A stretch of 64,000 nt of DNA from Brachyhypopomus gauderio (taxonomy: Eukaryota; Chordata; Actinopteri; Gymnotiformes; Hypopomidae): positions 17,957,479 through 18,021,478 of the forward strand of contig NC_135218.1 in NCBI RefSeq assembly GCF_052324685.1, written 5' to 3'. Positions 54,201 to 64,000 of this stretch are shown here, piece after piece; position 1 is the stretch's first letter, and each line of letters starts with the position of its first letter. Both the position numbers and the translations under genes were made by a program. A model generated the notes under the pieces. It made no database searches. It had not been told where the DNA came from and was given only the letters and a program-made list of their open reading frames with translations.

Positions 54201-57200
54201 TCTACTTCGTTTCACAACAAATAGCTATCTGACTGAACAATTCTCTTGTATTACGTTAACAAATACGAGCCTCTTGTAATTCCAGGACGAAACATGAGAG
54301 AAGACGTTAAGATCGGGCGTTTTGAAAATAAACAACCCCTAAATAATGTGAATAAAACGCGAATTATTTCGAATCGTTTCGAGTATATGTATAAATATTT
54401 AACTTTATTAAGTTTAACGTGCTGGGAAATATTGAAATGGACCTTGAAAGTGACGTACAAGTGTTTTAATTCCACCTTGTAAAGGTGTATGAACCCTGCA
54501 AACATGACTTAGTTCATTGCGCTGAAGCGCGGCGCGGGCGAAGTGAAGTTACAAAATTCGAGAGGTGCACGACCTCGCGAATCGCCAGCGCGCGAGGCTC
54601 TCGCGCACGGGTGGAGCCACCGCGATTACGCCATTTTCGGCGCGAGGGCGACTTGTCAAGTATACAGGCTTTACTTTGCGTAGTGTGGGTGTTTGCTTTA
54701 ACCAGGCTTTGTCGGAACAAAGGTACATACTGTACGCGAATAACGTACTGCACGCAGTTATCCTATCCTGACGCCGTCCTCCTCGGTCTCGAGCCGCATA
54801 ACTGTGTATTCTTCCGCCGCGCACACCAAACACCAAGTTCCGTGTACGACGCACGACGTCGTAATAACCCGGGGACCGCCTGTATTTCAGACATCCGAAG
54901 AGCTTCAGAGGTAGATGTAAGATAAATTCAGTATTTTATCCTTATTCTGATAAAGTTACATTTTTATCATAAATATAAGAGTGGTTTTTTTTGAGCCGGT
55001 ACAGGTGGTCAGACCGTGAGGCGTAATACAAAATCACATAATTTATGTCCTAATAAACCAACACGAAATATTTATAAAATATTTTATATATTTAAACTAA
55101 CTATAATCATAATAGTTGCAATACTTTTAAACTTCATTGACATAATTTCTTTGAGTTGTCTTGTATCAGATCATTTTAATAACAGTAATAAATAAATAAT
55201 GAATTAATCATGCCTACACGCCTGTTTTTATCATATTGTGTCTTAATTGTGTTAACAGAATCTTTAGGTTACAGCGTTTTCTCAGAATATTAATAGAAAT
55301 ATAGTTTTTTTAATTTCACCATAATGATTACCTGACTTATTTATTAATTAATTTAAAGATTAATCATTAAATATTCATTTGTTCATTCATTTTGAATATT
55401 ATACTGTCATGTCCATACTATAAAGTGACTACATTTCAAATTTCAAGTTATGGTTATTTATACTGAAGAATCTCTCCACCGATCACAGACTTTTCTTCGT
55501 TTAGCTTTAATAGTCGAAGAAAAAAGGCGCATTTCTTCCATTTGAAATGTCAACTTTTTTAGTTCTAAGCCAGTTTAACATGGATGGTGTTGTTCTGTTT
55601 GTATTTAAAAGCTCCATCCAGTGGTGCGATTTAATTTGCCATTTTTGGACATTAAATTTTTTTGTAAGATAAACCAGGTAATCTTACTGCTTATGTTTTT
55701 GCGATAGTGAATCTGATAAAAACAAGAGAGCTTCATACCATTTTAAAACTCACCAGGATTCACTAAATTTGACTTGATCTTTAAACAATGTTCTGGAAGA
55801 GGACCCCCAGATAACTCCATTATAAAAACATTTATGTACATTTATAGCTCAGGTGTTGCATTTTGTCGCTTCATAGATTCTCTCTTCTCTCATTACACAG
55901 GCTGTTTAGATAAATATACTTTATAAATGTGTTTATTGTGTAGAATTAGACAAAAGAGGCTACACCACATTTTTAGTAATTGCTGGCATTGTCTTTTGCC
56001 AGGAAAAAATTTCAGTCAAATGAAAATTTCTTGCTTTAACCCATGACCTAGCCACTGGTGAGTAAACTTTATAAATTAATAATGCATGTCTATTAGGGAT
56101 GCAAATTATCGATTAATTCATTAATCGTTAGTTGACTGATCTTATCGATCGACTTTCGATTAATCGATAAGCGGGGTTTTTCACCTGAATTTCAGTGTTT
56201 CAATAGGGCTTTAAAAAATATCAGCTAAATATACTGCTCAAAAAAATTAAGGGAACACTAAAATAACACATCCTAGATCTCAATTAATAAAAATCTTTGA
56301 AATCAGTTGAAAATCTCTCATTTCTACCTGTTGTCTGTTCCATTTGCACAAGAGCAGTTGAAATTGATTCACAATCAGTGTTGCTTCCTATCTGAACACG
56401 AAGTGTGGATGACTTGGAGTTACATTGTGTTGTTTAAGTGTTCCCTTTATTTTTTTGAGCAGTGTAGTTAAAACACTTTGTTCAAAAAGTATATATTATA
56501 TTATGATAATTATATTGTATTATATTATATATTGCTCAAGTAATTATGCATGAGGAAATTTTTATGGTATAACAAAATACATTCTTTCATTTAAAAAAAG
56601 GAATAAATTAAGGACTGGCTCAGTTCAATTTGAAACATTAGACATAAAAAAAATGTTTAAAAAAAAAGAAGAAATTAAATAGAGAGCCAAACAGAATATT
56701 ATTGAGCCCATGTTTGGACAATGTTTCTAGCTTTGTAGTGAACACATGCTGTAACGCGACCGGAGAGTGCCCAAGTTTCCACAACATCATTGAGCTTGTC
56801 AGTTAAACTGTCAGCGGTGTGTCTGTCCGACATGTTCATCGTAATCAGCACTGCAGATTTTAGCTGCCAGTTCTCGTCAGTGTAGTGGCACGTCACAGTA
56901 ATGTAACTTTCTGTTGTTAGAGCCGTCCAACAATCTGTTGTAAGGGCTACAGTAGTAGCAGTAGATAGCTTTGTTTTTAGCTCACTCGTATTTTTTTGTA
57001 GCGAGCTTCGAAAACGCTCGCCTTCCCAGTGTAGCTGTGATTTTAGGTTGACCAGGTGCACTGGTGATATGCAGGACAGCTGCATGCATGGTGTTCAAAT
57101 GATAATTGAGTGAGCTAGTGGAACTGTTGTACTTCAATACCGCATTACACACAGAACATTTGACTTCTTTGCCTAAATTAACAATGTTGAAATTGTAGCG

Positions 57201-60114
57201 ACTACTACTCCTCGCAGCGCGTTCCCTAACAGACAGGCACTTGGCCCTTTAAGTGACACTGGGAGAGCGGCGCCTGCGCGCGCCAGGGGAGGGGAAGAGA
57301 ACAGTGCTATTGTTTGAGTTGCGTGGAAAATAAAGTTTCCCTCCTTGGGATTTTCTGGATTACGCAGTTTCTGCCTCGTTTCCCGAACACGCTTCAAAAT
57401 GGTCCCACACCGCACGTCTTTTCGCCTGCTTCATTTTGTTTTCCACTCTGGTCTTTCGCGACACGTGTTCACCTCTCGTTCTTACGCTCTGTTCAAGTTA
57501 ATACAGGAGCGCTCTCTAATGATTAATCGTGATTAATACATTTTGATCGAGTAACGTCTTAATCGACAATTAATCGAAAGTCGATTAATCATTTGCATCC
57601 CTAATGTCTATTAAGATGTTTTCAGTACTTATCCTGAACAGATTATTAAAAAAAGTGATAGGGTGTTTATGATTAAATGTTTCTTCACATATAATAACAA
57701 TAATATATATTATTATAATGATGCTGATAATTATAATAAAAAATAATTCTGAATGATAAAATATGAGCATTGCAAAACTTTTAATGTTGATAATTAATGC
57801 CATATTAAAATGTTCATTTTGTTATTTTGGTTTATTTCTGTCATTGCATCTAACTAATGAATACTGTGCTCTTTTTTCATAGAAAACAGTGCCAAAGATC
57901 ATAGAGTTGTTCGTGTAACATCTGTCTGCAAAAAAATTGTCAGTGCGTTCTCCTTCAGCTGGATGAAGAGGGATTTGGCTCAAGCTCAAACAGAGCTGAA
58001 ACTCCCACAAAAAAAAACTCAAAACAAAGTTGCCAACCAGATTGGGTTCCAGACTTGCCATGATCGAGAGAGTGTTGGAGCAAGAAAGTGCCATCTCGCA
58101 GGTCCTGAAAGCTGACAAGAAGACACGGCAGTTGGCACCATCATGGCAAAATATTGAAGTCATGGAGTGTGTTAAGAAGGCCCTCGGCCCTCTGAGAGAT
58201 TTCACTGATGCACTTTCTGGGGAGGACTATGTGAGTGTCTCATATGTCAAGCCAGTCCTGCACCTGCTGAAAGTGAACCTTCTTGAGCTGAATGAAGAAG
58301 ACATTGAGCTCACCAACACAATGAGGACAACAATCCTCAACTACCTCACTGAAAAGTATCAGGACCCCACCACTGATGACCTGCTCGACATGGCTTCGCT
58401 TTTAGATCCAAGGTTCAAGAGACAGTACATTGAGAGTGACGAGACAGAGGAAATACAAGCCAGAGCTGTTTCTGAGATCGAGTCCTTATTGAGCACAGCA
58501 TTCACTGCCCACCTCCACTTCGCAGAGTGATCCTGGGGCAGAATGCCAACCCCCACCAAAGAAAGCACAAAAGAAAACATTAGGCAGCCTTTTGAAAATA
58601 TGTGCTGCATAAGGTGCTGCATCTGCAGCTGGCACAACAACTTCCACCCCATCTATAAGAGAGGCAATCGAGGGGGAAATGAAGGCCTATCTTTCCACCC
58701 CACATGCAGACAGTGAGATGGATCCTCTGGAATGGTGGAAAGTCCACGAAGGAAACTTTCCACGAGTTAGCCAACTAGCTCAGAAATACCTGTGCATTCC
58801 AGCAACAAGCGCTCCCTCTGAACGAGTCTTCAGCACAGGTGGCAACATAGTAACTTGCCAAAGGGCTACTCTCAAGCCAGATAAGGTGAACAAATTGATT
58901 TTTCTGACTAAAAATCTGTGATGGGGAAACTGAATTTCTCCTTTTTATCAGGAGCAGTTTGATATTTCTTTGTTGAAAACTGTTGCACTAATACAGTTAT
59001 CTCAGTTTGCTTTGGACAATTTTTGTAAAGCTATTTTGTGTTCGTGTTTGTGTTCTTCAATGTTTCATATTTTACTTTCTTTTTTATATTCTATGAGAAT
59101 GTACATTATCAGAGTGAGAATGTTCTTTTTATAAGAGTGATGTTCATTTTATCAGAGTGAGAATGTTTACTTCATCAGTGAAGATCTTTAATTTATCACA
59201 GTGATGTTTACCTACTTAATCGTCTTCACTTATTTTATTCTTAATTATATTCTAATAGTGCACTTTATCAATGTAACGTGTGTTGTTTAAATTTTTTGTT
59301 TACAATGTTTGCACATGGAAAATTGCAATACCGTTCATTAAAATCTGCTTAAAAAAAAGCTTTTTGTAGCACCAATTTTTATTTTTTTTTTGGATGGAGT
59401 TTATGCAAAAAAAATCGTGATACAATTTTTTCTCCATATCGCCCACCCCTACTTGCCAGTATGCAAACTCATTTTGTTTATATGTATGAGGAGAGGATAA
59501 GTGATTGTGCTTGTTGAGTAGGGCCTTTTTGGTTATGTGAGCCTTCCGTGTCTTATTTTTCCTGTATGCATTTTTTGTTTAGCTGCCAATTCTCAGGACC
59601 TTTTTGATGGCAGAAATGCTTCTTCATCCTCCTTGCTTACTTGACCCAGAGGGATGGGAACAGAAGAGAAATGTGTTTTCAGGCCACAATTCAGAGTTGG
59701 ACAGCATAGTGGCCCAATATCCTGCTCAGGTGAACTAGTCGTGTTCTCTGGTCATGCTTCACCAAGCCTAAAATGCAGCCATATTCAACTTTAGCTTGTT
59801 TTGGGCCCTAAAGCTGAAAGGCATGGTGAACTTTATTTAAACATTGTGGAAATTAGTGTGAAGACTTTTTTCTGGATTTGTATTGTCTTTCAGATGCAGA
59901 ATTACACATCCTGCTTCTGCTTGAAAACATAAAGCAGCAAGTGTCACAGCTGTCAGCGACTGTTGGATTTCTGATGACTGGAGTAGGGTCCACTCCACAA
60001 CTCCAGTGTAAAATGCCTGAAGAATTCCAGTTTCCGTTGGACAGCATAGATGAGGTTGATCAGTTTGAAGCGTGGATACAGTGTCCAGAAAATGTACAAA
60101 GAAAAAACAATCTT
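51226..60114 (+). CDS. DUF4806-type gene, split exons, partial and possibly decayed
   Basis: Candidate exons are a 5' exon ending at AGCCTG|GTGAGT (51257), an exon near 51738-51850 encoding AKRKIKQYLDSDTAGLQSEV, 51936-52054 (ESDSDMSGNEGMTSVRKV), 52359-52387, 59583-59729 and 59894-60114. The last encodes ILLLLENIKQQVSQL and FPLDSIDEVDQFEAWI, which resembles the DUF4806 domain seen in many multicopy fish and insect proteins of unknown function. Exons 51936-52054, 52359-52387 and 59583-59729 join in frame. The early exon changes frame near its 3' end, and the phase of 59583-59729 does not fit 59894-60114. The gene may be a pseudogene, or an exon may be missing from my reading. The intron between 52387 and 59583 contains the 6.75-kb hAT element. 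More exons probably lie beyond 60114, after the strong donor CTT|GTAAGT. Confidence 0.5.
52118..52313 (-). mobile_element. tRNA-derived SINE, full-length
   Basis: On the minus strand a tRNA-like head (CATGGCCTAGCGGTTAGGGA) has B box GGTTCGATCCC at 52263-52253. It is followed by a body and a tail ending in CGTCTGCCAAATGCCATAAA. It lies in an intron of the DUF4806-type gene. A second, 5'-truncated copy lies near 62905. Confidence 0.8.
53730..56045. mobile_element. Inner element 1 (2316 bp) inserted in transposase exon 1
   Basis: Perfect 12-bp inverted ends CATGGGTTAAAG / CTTTAACCCATG are flanked exactly by the octamer ACCTAGCC at 53722-53729 and 56046-56053. Removing it restores a continuous exon followed by a good donor. 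No transposase was recognised inside, so it is non-autonomous. An 8-bp duplication fits hAT, though P-like elements also make 8-bp duplications. Part of it is related to sequence at 36.2-36.3 kb. Confidence 0.88.
56234..56466. mobile_element. Tc1/mariner-like MITE nested in inner element 2
   Basis: Inverted ends of the form CTGCTCAAAAAAATTAAGGG / CCCTTTATTTTTTTGAGCAG lie between TA dinucleotides. There is no coding capacity. The terminal sequence is familiar from fish Tc1-like repeats (from memory). Confidence 0.75.
56699..57181 (-). pseudogene. Partial hAT transposase in inner element 2
   Basis: On the minus strand a BED finger (EVKCSVCNAVLKY, then LNYHLNTMH) is followed by a frame with TTVALTTDCWTALTTESYIT and VTCHYTDENWQLKSAVL. 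It stops at 56699, so the C-terminal dimerisation domain is missing. It comes from a different subfamily than the host element. Confidence 0.8.
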
Positions 60115-60361
60115 GTAAGTATGTGTGTCAGCTTTCAGTTCATTGATGTACAGTACAGACCAAAAGTTTGGACACATTTTCTCATTTTCTCAAAGAGTTT
60201 TCTTTATTTCATGACTATGAAACTGTAGTTTCACACTGAAGGCATCAAAACGATGATTTAACACATTAGTGGGGTTCCATGTATAGGCAATTAGTCATAG
60301 TCATTTACCATTGATGCAAAAGTTTCGTTTACACTTGGAAGTTGTTTGTAAGGGTCTATCG

Positions 60362-60594
60362 CAGCGTTTCTCAACCGGGGTGCGGCACCCTGGGGTGCCG
60401 TCTGTCTTCATCAGGGGTGCCGTCAAAATATTCTGATGTGAAATAAAAAACTATAGTTTTAAAAATTGAAGTTATTATACGCTTTAAAAATAATTAAAAT
60501 GTATTTCATATGACCAGATCTCTCAAGTTTGGTGGGCGTGAGCTTTTTTTCAGGCGGGGGGGATTGGAATGTGTCGCGATGGTTAGTGTAGCGG

Positions 60595-60628
<34 letters not shown>

Positions 60629-61355
60629 TTGGGGAGCGGACTGGCTAAAGTCTACCAAGAAACAGCGCGATCTATATTCTGATTGGTTCAACCTGTTATA
60701 ATATACAACCGATGGATTGGCTGAATATGCTGCGGTGTGCGGCGATTAGATTATTAAAAAAATTAATTAATAATAATAATATTCAAGCGTGAGAAATTCC
60801 ATGTGTGGCGTGAGAGCGTGTGAAATCGCTAAATATGCGTGAGTCTCACGCTCAAAGCGTGCATATGACCTGCATATGTCCAAGGTCAGCACGTGATTAC
60901 GCAGGTTTCCCACTGACTGTAAGTCACATTTATCTGCTCTCTGTCTTAATAATCACTTTTTTTGTGTTATGTTGGCCGGGAGATGGTTGCAGAGAGTATG
61001 TTTTCAGGGTTGCCAACGCTCACGCATTGAGCATGAGACACACGCATTTGACCGTTTTCACACACTCTCACGGCACACTTCCGATATCTCACATCCGAAA
61101 AAAAAATCTTGTTTATTTATCTGATCCATATCTATGATTCAATGAGTTACTAGTTCGCTTTGGCGCCAACCACCCGCGATCGATAGATTGCGATATAATA
61201 CTTAATTTGTGTCCATTTTACGTTCACACCCCCCGTCAACAACTTACGTCTCCACCCCCCACCCCTGTGTTTTTAACGCATTGTAAACTGGGGTGCCTTA
61301 AAATTTTGCATGCATATAAAGGGTGCCACAACTGAAAAAAGGTTGAGAAACACTG
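60362..61355. mobile_element. Non-autonomous hAT element (994 bp) with exact 8-bp duplication
   Basis: Its ends are CAGCGTTTCTCAACC on the left and GGTTGAGAAACACTG on the right. The flanking octamer GTCTATCG is exact at 60354-60361 and 61356-61363. It contains a (TG)n tract at about 60595-60627, and a segment at about 61003-61225 that is repeated at 63813-64000. No transposase was seen. Confidence 0.9.
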
Positions 61356-61778
61356 GTCTATCGAACAATTTTGTCAGAGGGCAAAAACAGTCCGATCAAA
61401 AAATTGCCCTCTAGGGGGCGTCGTCTCCAAACCCACTATTAGCCCTTATAATGCAAAAGATGAGGCCAGAAAAAGTTCACTTAATGATTCAATCATGAAA
61501 TTTGTCAAAAATGTTTATTAAAAATAATTTTTAAAAGTGCATTAGCCACAGAAAAATCCAAGATGGCTGCCATTTTTTCAAGATGGCCACCCTCTACTCT
61601 AATAATGATCTATTATTTATTATACAATAATGTTATTGTAAAAAAATATTTGCTTTTGCATGTAGCTACTTAAATAAAAACAATTTCAATTTAGAATATT
61701 ACTGTATATGCTGTATAACCATAAAAATGTCTTACATTGTTTATTTAAATTAAAAATATATACATGTATTTTTCAATT

Positions 61779-62323
61779 TTAATACAATGTCAACATATCA
61801 CACAGGTCATGCAATGCAAAAATGTTGTGACCTCCAACAATTTCCTCTTCAATGAATTGGCTCAATTCATTTTTAACTGTGACCTCAAAGTCCTCTCTAG
61901 GGGTATCTTGTTTGATTATTGCATTGTAACGACGGTTGAAGCCTATATAGCAATTCCGATGGTATTTTGCCTCAATAGCCACAAGGTCTCCCTCTGAAAG
62001 GAGTGCCACAATCTTGGCACTTGGCAGTGCCGATCTTCTCCCAGTGCAACTGCTTTGTCATGTATCTGCTTGGAGAGTTCGTAAAGATTACGACATGATT
62101 TATGCCAGGCAGCATTATTCAGATGCATGGCTTCCTCATCTGGAAGTTGTATATGTGGGTGTGGAGCAGCATCAATTTCTCTGAACTGATGTGCAAGCCT
62201 GATAATTTCTGCATATGCTCCCTGTCTACGACTAACAGTTGGATTAGCCAGAGGACAAACAAGTTTTTCCTTTGTTTGTTTTTGGCACAGAATGCACAAA
62301 TGCCATTTTGTTGTCCCAGCCAT
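61779..62323 (-). pseudogene. Transposon-like zinc-binding protein fragment, frameshifted
   Basis: Two minus-strand frames form one protein. The first has HLCILCQKQTKEKLVCP and LNNAAWHKSCRNLYE, and the second, after a one-base shift near 62035, has GDLVAIEAKYHRNCYIGF. The pattern of Cys-x2-Cys and WHKSC or YHRNC is common in repeated fish proteins linked to mobile elements. I cannot name the family. The C-terminal part is absent. Confidence 0.55.
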
Positions 62324-62342
62324 TACTGTTACACTGTAAAAC

Positions 62343-62657
62343 CAGGGTACCCGCGGGTCCTTAAAAAGTCTTAAAATGTCTTAAAATGTCTGGAATTTTA
62401 TGAGGGGAGGCATTAAATTATTATAAGTGTGTGTTGTTTAGTTGTTCTGGCGCGATGTGAACTTTGCCGAATCTAGCACTAGGACCATGCAGTAAATAAC
62501 CGCTCCAGGGTCCTAGTGCTAGATTCCTAGCGCTGGAGTATACGGCCTCAACAACGTCAACAATCCCCAGTAATAGTATTATTTTTTCTTGTGTGAGGTA
62601 TTAAAAAGGTCTTAAAAGTCATTGAATTTGAGATTTAAAAATGTGCAGATACCCTGA
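62343..62657. mobile_element. Probable small hAT-like MITE with internal hairpin
   Basis: The left end CAGGGTACCCGCGGGTCC and the right end CAGATACCCTG form a short imperfect inverted repeat. AAAAAGTCTTAAAA appears near the left end and AAAAAGGTCTTAAAA near the right. The target duplication is unclear. A perfect 18-bp inverted repeat lies inside (62469-62526). Confidence 0.5.
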
Positions 62658-62904
62658 AAAACCAACAAGTTCACTAAACTCAAAAGTTGTTGTAACCGAT
62701 TACCTAAGAAATTTTAAGTTCATGTAATATAATTTTTAAGTAGTTAACTTAAAAAAATAAAACTTTAAATAAAATATATAAGTTTAGGAAAATCTTAATT
62801 TTTTATATATATATATATATTTTTAAGTACTCCATACTACAATACTTTTAATAATAATTATATAATTAATATAATTTCCCCCAACTTAATAATTTTTTAA
62901 AACA

Positions 62905-63030
62905 TTTTTATGGCATTTGGCAGACCCTCTTATCCAGACCGACTTACATTTTATCTCAAGTGAGCAATTGAGGGTTAGGAGTCTTGCTCAGGGGCACCTC
63001 AGTCATGGCTTCTGGTCTGGGAATCGAAAC
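62905..63030 (-). mobile_element. Truncated copy of the SINE at 52118
   Basis: It shares TATGGCATTTGGCAGAC, GAGCAATTGAGGGTTA and AGGGGCACCTCAGTCAT with the full copy, but it ends at GGGAATCGAAAC and lacks the tRNA head. Confidence 0.8.
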
Positions 63031-63812
63031 TTAAAACATACCAAAAAGTTAAGACAGCGCAAAACCTTAATGCTGGGTTTACAGTGTCGTTTTCCCACAC
63101 CAGCCGCACTGTCTACAATGTTTGTTCAAAAATCACAGTATGCTAATTAGATGGTTTTAACCAATAGGCATGCAGGAGCGCATTGCGTCAGACGCTCGGC
63201 AAATATTAAATGAAAAACTATGAGTTTAGTGATTGTCTTCACTTGAAAATGTTGAGCTTATTGAGATTAAAACTTGAATATCGTTGTATGAACTTTAATG
63301 TTTTAAGCTGTTTGAACTGTTTTGCAGTTTTGCTTACAAATAGAATTACAAACTACTTACAAACTACATCAAATCAAAATATCGCACCCGCCTCACAGAT
63401 GAGAGCTTGCAGTCCCGCGTCAAGATTAAAGTGACATCTACATGCCCGATGTTGAGAAGCTGACCAGTGATGTCCGAAAACAGAAGTCACATTAAACGGG
63501 TTGCGGTTTTATTTTTATAAACGGAGCCTGCGTTTTATTGCACTTTGTTTAGTGCCCAAATAAGGGGCATGTTATGCACGTTCCATTTTGTTGTTGTTTT
63601 TTCGAATCGTAAAAATAAAAATGACATCAAAAAATCGGATTTATTTATTGAATTTCTTTAATTTCATCAAATCAATGAAACATAATTCATTAATATTGTA
63701 ATGAAGTTAAACTTGAGGCAGCGTCCTACAACAGAGCAGTCGCGTGGTGCATCATTCTCTACAGAATACACTGCAGGGATAATAAACATTTAATCATTAA
63801 TGCTCATTATGT

Positions 63813-64000
63813 CAGGGTTGCCAGCTCTCACGCAATGAGCGTGAGACACGCATTTGACTCTCTTCACACGCCATACATCCGATTTCTCATGCTGAAAAAA
63901 AATCTAGTTTATTTATCTCTGATCTACATCTATGATTCAACGAGTTACTAACGATCGAACAATCTACAATCGATCGCGATATAATACTTAATTTGTGCCC
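63813..64000. repeat. Interspersed repeat shared with 61003-61225
   Basis: Both copies begin AGGGTTGCCA and contain CACGCATTTGAC, CTATGATTCAA, GAGTTACTA and GATATAATACTTAATTTGTG in the same order. The copy at 61 kb lies inside the hAT element at 60362-61355. This one runs to the window edge. Confidence 0.8.

Larger units (their letters stand above)
56094..57603 (-). mobile_element. Inner element 2 (1510 bp), a second hAT family inside the transposase intron
   Basis: Inverted ends TAGGGATGCAAAT / ATTTGCATCCCTA are flanked exactly by ATGTCTAT at 56086-56093 and 57604-57611. AT-rich subterminal repeats of TCGATTAAT follow. It carries a partial minus-strand transposase and itself contains a mariner-like insertion at 56234-56466. 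Confidence 0.9.
52929..58921 (+). pseudogene. ZBED-like hAT transposase, interrupted and frameshifted
   Basis: The N-terminal part has a BED zinc finger (CRVCKENVK, then HLRRRHPKEY). A catalytic-region stretch includes FFATTSDLWSSRTYEPYLSL and MTTDSGANMVKALQL, and LPCFGHRLHL follows at the end of exon 1. Exon 1 is broken by the 2.3-kb inner element and then ends at ACTG|GTGAGT (56058). Exon 2 begins at 57883 after TTTTTTCATAG and runs through DALSGEDYVSVSY, LLDMASLLDPRFKR and the C-terminal dimerisation block KYLCIPATSAPSERVFSTGG. Damage includes a one-base frameshift near 53230, a small deletion near 53560, and a frameshift plus stop around 58530-58620. It cannot be active as it stands. Confidence 0.88.
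52701..59451 (+). mobile_element. Outer hAT transposon (6751 bp) with exact 8-bp target duplication
   Basis: The element starts TAGGGGTGCACAATACGAC and ends with CGCCCACCCCTA, giving an inverted repeat of TAGGGGTG. The octamer CTTGCCAG flanks it exactly at 52693-52700 and 59452-59459, the duplication size of hAT. It encodes a degraded ZBED-like transposase and is interrupted by two further elements (53730-56045 and 56094-57603). Confidence 0.92.

Noticed and set aside
54485-54925. A 146-codon plus-strand frame inside inner element 1
   Set aside because: Composition is arginine-rich from a CpG-rich patch, with no transposase motif and competing frames on the other strand.

Overview
This window looks like nuclear DNA of a ray-finned (teleost) fish. 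The genes are split by GT-AG introns. Dinucleotide microsatellites and minisatellites are very dense, the DNA transposons are mostly hAT-like, and two tRNA-derived SINE families of a type widespread in fish are present. The amotl2 and cep63 proteins are clear vertebrate orthologues. The species cannot be named from sequence alone.

Layout. 1-4.6 kb: the 5' half of an angiomotin-like gene (amotl2, minus strand), running off the left edge, with a CpG-rich upstream region that carries a tandem TEAD-type site. 4.6-31.9 kb: about 27 kb in which I find no gene. It is filled by microsatellites, seven sizeable minisatellites, a Tc1-like remnant, a SINE and a 6.5 kb satellite of 24/29/34-bp units. 32.1-39.5 kb: a complete cep63 gene on the minus strand. 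I could place 14 coding exons with compatible phases, giving 693 aa. 40.6-41.0 kb: two tRNA-Pro genes (CGG and TGG anticodons). 44.3-45.6 kb: a small RING-finger gene on the plus strand. 47.3-48.2 kb: a decayed hAT/ZBED transposase. 48.7-50.5 kb: a two-exon, BTB-only relative of KLHL10 on the minus strand. 51.2-60.1 kb: exons of a DUF4806-type gene on the plus strand, split by a 6.75 kb hAT transposon that itself contains three further elements. 60.1-64.0 kb: more transposon remnants.

The two best genes act in different processes. Amotl2 is a junctional scaffold that binds and restrains YAP. Cep63 is a centriolar coiled-coil protein that works with Cep152. They are neighbours in other vertebrates, which supports the assignments. 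The most striking structures are the four-layer transposon nest with exact 8-bp target duplications at three levels, the CATTCC-N3-CATTCC double site near amotl2, the satellite that is free of stops on one strand, and TG/CA tracts lying beside many cep63 splice sites.
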